Source: Bacteroidales bacterium
Lineage (GTDB): Bacteria > Bacteroidota > Bacteroidia > Bacteroidales > JAADJA01
Length of the DNA stretch: 9,937 bases
Direction: 5' to 3'
NCBI GenBank assembly: GCA_029933495.1
Contig: JAOZOC010000084.1
Coordinates: 1 to 9,937 of the forward strand
The notes under the pieces are model-generated. The model made no database searches. It saw only the letters and a program-made list of their open reading frames with translations, and had not been told where the DNA came from. The number at the start of each line of letters is the position of its first letter. Positions within the stretch are counted from its first letter, which is position 1. Both the position numbers and the translations under genes were made by a program. Shown one piece after another: positions 6,056 through 9,937 of this stretch.

Positions 6056-7699
6056 TTATTTCCCAGGACATTCAGCTACAACGCTCGCTTTAATGTTTTT
6101 GTCGCCATAGGCTTTGTCATAAGCATTGGAGAATTGTTTTGCCAGTTTTTGTGCTGTTGCATCATAAGCAGCTTTATCTTCCCATGTGTTTTTTGGGAAA
6201 AGAATTTCAGAAGGAACTCCCGGACAAGTTTTAGGAATATTTACATGAATCAGCTCATCATATTCATATTCCACATTTTCCAGGGCTCCATTCAATGATG
6301 CCTCAACCATTTTTCTTGTTAAGTTAATGTCCATCCTTTTGCCAACTCCATAAGCTCCACCACTCCAACCTGTGTTTATCAGGTAAACTTTTGTGTTATG
6401 CTCTTTCATTTTTGCTCCAAGCATATCAGCATATACATCAGGATTACTGGGCATAAATGGTTGTCCGAAGAATCTTGAGAATGTAGCCTGAGGCTCAGTA
6501 ACTCCGGTTTCTGTTCCGGCAAGTTTACTTGTATATCCCATGAGGAACCAAAGCATAGCCTGATCAGGATTCAGTTGTGAAACAGGAGGCAAAACACCAT
6601 AAGCATCGGCGGTCAGGAAAAGGATTGTTTTCGGATGCCCTGAAGTTGATGATTTTTTAATATTTTTCAGATATGTTAATGGATATGATGCACGTGAGTT
6701 TGGTGTAAACCTGTCATCATAATAGTCAAATTCACCATTTGGATAGACCATCGCATTTTCAACCAGTGATCCGTGGTTCAGGTAATCATCTTTGTGCATA
6801 ACTGCATCATAAATATCGGGCTCTTTACTCGGATCAATGTCAATCATTTTTGCATAACAACCATTCTCAAAGTTTGCAATTCCGTCATCACTCCAGCCGT
6901 GTTCGTCATCACCAAGCAGTGCTCTCGTAGGATCAGCTGAGAGTGTTGTTTTTCCTGTACCTGAAAGGCCAAGTAAAAGAGCTGAATCTCCGTTTGCACC
7001 CTCATTTGCAGAGCAATGCAATGGAAGTATTCCTTCGAGAGGAAGCAGGTAATTCATAACGGTGAAGAGCATTTTTTTTACACTCCCGGCATAAGCTGAG
7101 CCGATGACAACACCTAGATTTCTATCGAAATCCATAGCAACAATCATATTTGATGTTTGTCCGTCGGGCATTTTTCTCAGGCGGCCTTCATATTTTGCTC
7201 TGTCGAGTTTGTTGTAAGGTAAGTGAACCAGTATGAATTCATCTCCTGCAAAACAGCTTTTTTCAATATCGTCAGGAACGGGACGGAACATATTATCAAC
7301 AAAAACAGTATGGAAAGCGTGTGATGAGATTGTTTTAACCGGTAATGCATATTTTGATTCGGCACCGATTACCCTGTCGGTTACATAAACTTTTTCTTTC
7401 TCAGCCAGAAATTTAAGTCCGTCTTCGAAAGCCATATTGAAAGTCTCTTCATCAAGCGGTAGATTGTTTGGTGAAGTCCAGTCAACATTTGCTTCGCTTG
7501 AGGCACGCCTCACTACGAGAGTGTCTTTGGGACTTCTGCCTGTTGATTCGGGTGGAGTCCAGGTGGCAAGTGCTCCGTTAGCAGAAATTATTGCTTCTTT
7601 GTTGTCAACAGCTTCTTTTATCATTTCCTTTCTGGGAATGTTGTCGAAAACATTTTTGTGAGCCTTAACGGCTTCAAGTGCTTTTGCTTTTAAATCCAT
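6056..7699 (-). CDS. pckA: Phosphoenolpyruvate carboxykinase (ATP)
   Basis: This 547-residue cytoplasmic enzyme interconverts oxaloacetate + ATP with PEP + CO2 + ADP. It works in gluconeogenesis or, in many anaerobic Bacteroidota, as the carboxylating step toward malate, fumarate and succinate. Motifs in order are TGRSPKD at 53-59, YAGSVKKM at 203-210 (metal-site lysine region), LPLHCSANEG at 225-234, the P-loop GLSGTGKT at 244-251 with following TLSADP, and the kinase-2/metal motif GDDEHGW at 263-269. These define the ATP-dependent class; the GTP-dependent class differs. The usual length is about 530-545, so the gene is complete. The ATG at 7699 follows an A/T-rich leader with a -7 box 54 bp upstream, and a terminator follows the stop. 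It is probably transcribed alone. Confidence 0.97.
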   Translation of the reverse strand: MDLKAKALEAVKAHKNVFDNIPRKEMIKEAVDNKEAIISANGALATWTPPESTGRSPKDTLVVRRASSEANVDWTSPNNLPLDEETFNMAFEDGLKFLAEKEKVYVTDRVIGAESKYALPVKTISSHAFHTVFVDNMFRPVPDDIEKSCFAGDEFILVHLPYNKLDRAKYEGRLRKMPDGQTSNMIVAMDFDRNLGVVIGSAYAGSVKKMLFTVMNYLLPLEGILPLHCSANEGANGDSALLLGLSGTGKTTLSADPTRALLGDDEHGWSDDGIANFENGCYAKMIDIDPSKEPDIYDAVMHKDDYLNHGSLVENAMVYPNGEFDYYDDRFTPNSRASYPLTYLKNIKKSSTSGHPKTILFLTADAYGVLPPVSQLNPDQAMLWFLMGYTSKLAGTETGVTEPQATFSRFFGQPFMPSNPDVYADMLGAKMKEHNTKVYLINTGWSGGAYGVGKRMDINLTRKMVEASLNGALENVEYEYDELIHVNIPKTCPGVPSEILFPKNTWEDKAAYDATAQKLAKQFSNAYDKAYGDKNIKASVVAECPGK

Positions 7700-7752
7700 T
7701 TTATTTTAATTTATGTTAACGTATTTATTCAATTTTTTAGGTTACAGGGTTG

Positions 7753-7760
7753 CAAAAGTA
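7753..7760 (-). promoter_or_regulatory. -7 promoter box for pckA
   Basis: The - strand reads TACTTTTG, an exact match to TAnnTTTG, 54 bp before the ATG at 7699, predicting a leader of about 50 nt. No TTTG occurs 18-21 bp upstream, so a -33 element is not seen; transcription may need an activator. Confidence 0.55.
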
Positions 7761-7819
7761 GTAAAAATCAGAAACTTTGTATATGTTTTTATAATTTAGA
7801 ATAATTTAAAAATAAAACC

Positions 7820-7873
7820 TTCAAACTTCAAAGAAGTTATATGACGAAGAGAAAAACTTCCTTGAAGTTTGAA
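7820..7873 (-). terminator. Strong terminator of the restriction-modification operon
   Basis: Two 19-bp arms (7873-7855 and 7838-7820) are complementary, with one G-U pair on the - strand, around a 16-nt loop. The stem is followed by GGTTTTATTTTT. It starts 7 bp after the methyltransferase stop codon, so it should end the two-gene transcript before pckA. On the + strand the odd pair becomes a mismatch, so the structure is best suited to - strand transcription. Confidence 0.8.
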
Positions 7874-7879
7874 AAGGTA

Positions 7880-8881
7880 TCAGCCCTTCTCCAAAATATG
7901 CAAGTATTCCTCGGTTTTATCTGCTTTATGATTTCTGTTTTTATCAGTATCTGCCTTAAATCGTTGGTAGCCTGTTGTTCTTAAATCATATTTGCCATAC
8001 TTTTCCATTACTGATTTCACAATATCGTCACTCATTAATCCTTCATTGTTATAGCTCAGAAAAATATAACGGAACCGTGCATTTTTGATTAATTCCTCAA
8101 ATGATTCCCGAACACTGCTTTTACTGCAATAAGCTGATCTTTTGTAATTTCTCAAACCTGTTTTTCCCCTGGGAATGAAAGTGTCATATTTTGCAATTGT
8201 ATTCAGCATATGGTAATTGGCTCCGTATTGACGTGAGTTATATGGAGGATCAAGGTAGAGGATATCTCCTTTTATATTTTTAATTAATTCATTGCTGTCC
8301 TCCTGATAAACAATATTTTCATTACCATTTGTTTCAAAGTCGGCAGGTTCAAGAATGAGTGATTTTTGAGCTGTCTTTTTTAAATGTTTTAAATATGCAC
8401 CGTAAACAGAAGCAGTATTGGCAATTTTATCTGAGCTTTCAAGCAGACTTGCCAAAAGGAAGTAAAATGTATTCTCATCAATCGCATTATTGATTTTCCA
8501 TTTTTCAATCTGCTGTCTTATTGCGTCAATTTTTTTACCATTCTTGTCAGAGAAATATTGCCTGCCGGTTCCTCCTCCAAGGCAATAGTTTTTATAAATG
8601 AACCCCTCAACAGGCTTCAGGTTATTCAGCTTTTTAATTAACAGGTCTTTATCTGGTATCGGATTGTGATTGCCAATATAGTTCCGGATCAGGACGTAGC
8701 TGTAATATTCAAAATCGTTACTGATTATCTGTTTTGCCTCAAGCTTAAAGACTCTACCTACAATTCCGGTACCTGCAAATATGTCACAAAAAACCATATC
8801 GGACAGGTCCGCTCCCACAACCGAATATACGGTATCCTTTATAAATGTTGACAGCTTGTTTTTCGATCCAATATAATTCAT
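7880..8881 (-). CDS. D12-class N6-adenine DNA methyltransferase
   Basis: This 333-residue protein should transfer a methyl group from S-adenosylmethionine to N6 of adenine in a specific DNA site. The N-terminal NYIGSKNKL (2-10) and FAGTGIVG (35-42) form the AdoMet-binding part, and DPPY (211-214) is the catalytic motif. The order, FxGxG before DPPY, is that of the MethyltransfD12 (Dam-like) family. The extension NSRQYGANYHMLNTIA (215-230) and GKTGLR (239-244) resemble methylases of the M.FokI-related group, as I recall them. The target site cannot be read from sequence. Its ATG overlaps the stop of the endonuclease gene (TAATG, one shared base), implying translational coupling. The partner in such an operon protects host DNA from the endonuclease. 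Length and motifs indicate an intact gene. Confidence 0.93.
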   Translation of the reverse strand: MNYIGSKNKLSTFIKDTVYSVVGADLSDMVFCDIFAGTGIVGRVFKLEAKQIISNDFEYYSYVLIRNYIGNHNPIPDKDLLIKKLNNLKPVEGFIYKNYCLGGGTGRQYFSDKNGKKIDAIRQQIEKWKINNAIDENTFYFLLASLLESSDKIANTASVYGAYLKHLKKTAQKSLILEPADFETNGNENIVYQEDSNELIKNIKGDILYLDPPYNSRQYGANYHMLNTIAKYDTFIPRGKTGLRNYKRSAYCSKSSVRESFEELIKNARFRYIFLSYNNEGLMSDDIVKSVMEKYGKYDLRTTGYQRFKADTDKNRNHKADKTEEYLHILEKG

Positions 8882-9534
8882 TATTTCTCTTTCTTAACGG
8901 CCCAGACGATATCGGACAATGTCTCCTCTCCGTTATTTTTTAATTTTAAACGAGTCAGATTGCCTTCATTGAAATTGTTTGCATAATTAAGAATAATATC
9001 TTTCAACCAGCCAATTTCTGCTTTTAATTTCCAGTGTTTGCCATTTTGTGCGTACACAATGATGAAAAGCCGGTTATCAAGATGCTTACGCTTTTGCTGA
9101 CTTTGGTTTGCATACAGCCATTCAATAAGCTCTTTTTTATTTTTTAGAGCATATTCAATATTATGTCTGAATCCTTCAGGGTAAACACTTGTTTTATGGT
9201 CGAATCTGATTCCGTTAATTGTAAAATCAACCAACCTGTCGTGCGGATTTAAAGCAGGCTTAATTCCGGGGACAGAACAGATTATGTGTTCAACAGTCAT
9301 TGCAGATTTGAAATTGTACCATCTGTTGGCAGCGTAATTGAAGAAATCCTGCCTGTCGATCTTTGTTTTGAGATTAATATATACTTTTTCTGTTTCTTTT
9401 AAGAACTCTTCAAAACTATTTATGTGATAAATGAAGTTGGTAAGATTATCCCACAGGTCATTCTGTTTTTGCCCCCATTGATAGGTGTATGGCCAGCGTT
9501 TTTTAAGTTCTGATTCTGTCTTTATTAAATCCAT
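8881..9534 (-). CDS. Putative type II restriction endonuclease (PD-(D/E)XK-like)
   Basis: I do not recognise a named enzyme in this 217-residue protein. Its place directly upstream of, and one base overlapping, an adenine methyltransferase suggests the restriction partner of a type II system. The central segment HDRLVDFTINGIRFDHKTS contains Asp103, then an NG turn, then Asp112-His-Lys114. The spacing and strand pattern fit a PD-(D/E)XK nuclease core in which D112-x-K114 replaces ExK. Glu82 (VEHI) could be an additional helix acid. There is no signal peptide, membrane segment or HTH that I can see. The N-terminal third is helical and rich in Trp/Tyr and may read DNA. The ATG at 9534 is 24 bp downstream of a -7 box. 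The family and specificity are inferred, and a non-nuclease accessory protein remains possible. Confidence 0.72.
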   Translation of the reverse strand: MDLIKTESELKKRWPYTYQWGQKQNDLWDNLTNFIYHINSFEEFLKETEKVYINLKTKIDRQDFFNYAANRWYNFKSAMTVEHIICSVPGIKPALNPHDRLVDFTINGIRFDHKTSVYPEGFRHNIEYALKNKKELIEWLYANQSQQKRKHLDNRLFIIVYAQNGKHWKLKAEIGWLKDIILNYANNFNEGNLTRLKLKNNGEETLSDIVWAVKKEK

Positions 9535-9557
9535 AAGCGGAAATAAATGTTGTTTTA

Positions 9558-9565
9558 CAAAAGTA
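9558..9565 (-). promoter_or_regulatory. -7 promoter box of the restriction-modification operon
   Basis: The - strand reads TACTTTTG, 24 bp before the endonuclease ATG, predicting a leader of about 20 nt. No TTTG is seen about 19-21 bp upstream. No controller (C) protein gene or C-box pair is visible, so the operon may be constitutive at low level. Confidence 0.5.
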
Positions 9566-9609
9566 TGAAATTATCATTTCGTATTATACAGTTATTATCT
9601 CCCCTGCCT

Positions 9610-9633
9610 CAAATTGGTGTTGTCACCAATTTG
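9610..9633. repeat. Perfect 10-bp hairpin
   Basis: CAAATTGGTG (9610-9619) and CACCAATTTG (9624-9633) are exact reverse complements around the 4-nt loop TTGT. No T-run follows on either strand, so it does not look like a terminator. It lies upstream of the restriction-modification promoter and beside the REP-like segment. Confidence 0.55.
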
Positions 9634-9646
9634 CCAATGGTTCTTT

Positions 9647-9716
9647 CGTCATTGCGAGCGCAGCGAAGCAATCTGTTTGCTATAAAAGGCAGTCGTAACA
9701 TCAAACAGATTGCTTC
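9647..9716. repeat. REP-like segment with a 15-bp perfect inverted repeat
   Basis: The opening CGTCATTGCGAGCGCAGCG followed by GAAGCAATC matches, from memory, a short palindromic repeat dispersed in intergenic DNA of many bacteria, Bacteroidota included. Here the arm GAAGCAATCTGTTTG (9665-9679) is repeated exactly inverted at 9702-9716, with 22 bp between. It has no coding capacity. It could be a MITE or a REP pair moved by a RAYT-type transposase elsewhere in the genome. Confidence 0.6.
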
Positions 9717-9767
9717 ACACAGTCCACAGTCCGGCCCTTCGGTTCGCAACGTTTCCTTTATGGAGCT

Positions 9768-9891
9768 GTTCGGGATTTCCGAATCCCGAACCAAATAAGT
9801 ATTGGATTTATAATCCAATGGGGATTGAAAATCCCCGGAATATTTGCTTTCGGATTAGGCCGTCACGCCGGCTTTCACTGAAATCCGAAAG
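9768..9891 (+). repeat. Dispersed hairpin element, copy A (four hairpins)
   Basis: Four hairpins follow in order: a 10-bp stem with loop TCCG (9768-9791), an 8-bp stem with loop TAT (9801-9819), a 7-bp stem with loop GAA (9820-9836), and a 10-bp stem CTTTCGGATT/AATCCGAAAG (9847-9856 and 9882-9891) with a 25-nt loop containing the palindrome GCCGGC. Three of the four have the core GGATT/AATCC and the first has GGGATT/AATCCC. The box ATATTTGCTTTCGGATTA (9840-9857) matches copy B at 3772-3789 in 17 of 18 positions, and the order of the last three hairpins is the same. Confidence 0.65.
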
Positions 9892-9906
9892 AGCTCGGAG
9901 TATTAC

Positions 9907-9937
9907 ATTGGGTGTTGATCATTGAGTGTTGATTATT
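9907..9937. repeat. 14-bp tandem repeat running off the window
   Basis: ATTGGGTGTTGATC is followed by ATTGAGTGTTGATT and then ATT at the last base, giving 2.2 copies with two differences between full units. The array probably continues past the edge, so its length is unknown. Confidence 0.5.

Larger units (their letters stand above)
9535..9937. other. Gene-free, repeat-rich stretch to the window edge
   Basis: No credible gene is present. Open frames on both strands read through hairpins and a REP-like segment and give peptides of the kind such repeats produce (SLRAQRSNLF on +, LLRCARNDE on -). In order, it holds the promoter box of the restriction-modification operon, a perfect hairpin at 9610-9633, a REP-like inverted repeat to 9716, a tandem ACAGTCC pair (9719-9732), a chain of hairpins (9768-9891) and a tandem repeat at the edge. 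Confidence 0.65.

Noticed and set aside
8881..9534. Controller (C) protein for the restriction-modification system
   Set aside because: At 217 residues it is too long for a C protein and has no visible helix-turn-helix; a nuclease core fits better.
9547..9925. Several overlapping small open frames on both strands
   Set aside because: Each crosses multiple perfect inverted repeats; peptides such as SLRAQRSNLF and LLRCARNDE are typical of translated REP-like DNA. No start signals.

Overview
The window looks like a chromosomal stretch from a member of the Bacteroidota (Bacteroidetes). The evidence is low GC with A/T-rich gaps, no convincing Shine-Dalgarno sites before most genes, and four exact copies of the Bacteroidetes -7 promoter box TAnnTTTG (each reading TACTTTTG), one of which has a TTTG -33 box at 19 nt. 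A lipoprotein also carries the acidic post-cysteine signal used for surface export in this phylum. The genus cannot be read from the sequence.

Layout. On the + strand, an ArsC/Spx-type thioredoxin-fold protein (137-481) is followed by fumC, the class II fumarase (581-1966). All later genes are on the - strand. They are a secreted protein of unknown family (2018-3565), a tRNA-Glu(UUC) with promoter and terminator (3888-3959), a surface lipoprotein built from three ~190-residue parallel beta-helix modules (4096-5841), ATP-dependent PEP carboxykinase pckA (6056-7699), and a two-gene operon. In that operon a putative PD-(D/E)XK restriction endonuclease (8881-9534) is joined by a TAATG overlap to a D12-class adenine DNA methyltransferase (7880-8881).

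How the genes relate. FumC and PckA are central C4 metabolism enzymes. In many anaerobic Bacteroidota, PEP carboxylation by PckA, then malate dehydrogenase, fumarase and fumarate reductase, leads to succinate, but the two genes are far apart here and not one operon. The endonuclease-methyltransferase pair looks like a compact type II restriction-modification system with its own promoter box and a strong terminator. It is the most accessory-looking coding part of the window.

Non-coding content. Two gene-free stretches, 3566-3887 and 9535-9937, hold related copies of a dispersed element. Each copy has two short hairpins of the form GGATT-NNN-AATCC, a near-identical 18-nt box (17/18), and a longer-loop third hairpin whose arms show a paired G-C to A-T change. 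The right-hand stretch adds further perfect inverted repeats, a REP-like segment and a 14-bp tandem repeat that runs off the window. This element family and the unrecognised endonuclease are the two most useful leads; no CRISPR array, transposase or integrase is present.
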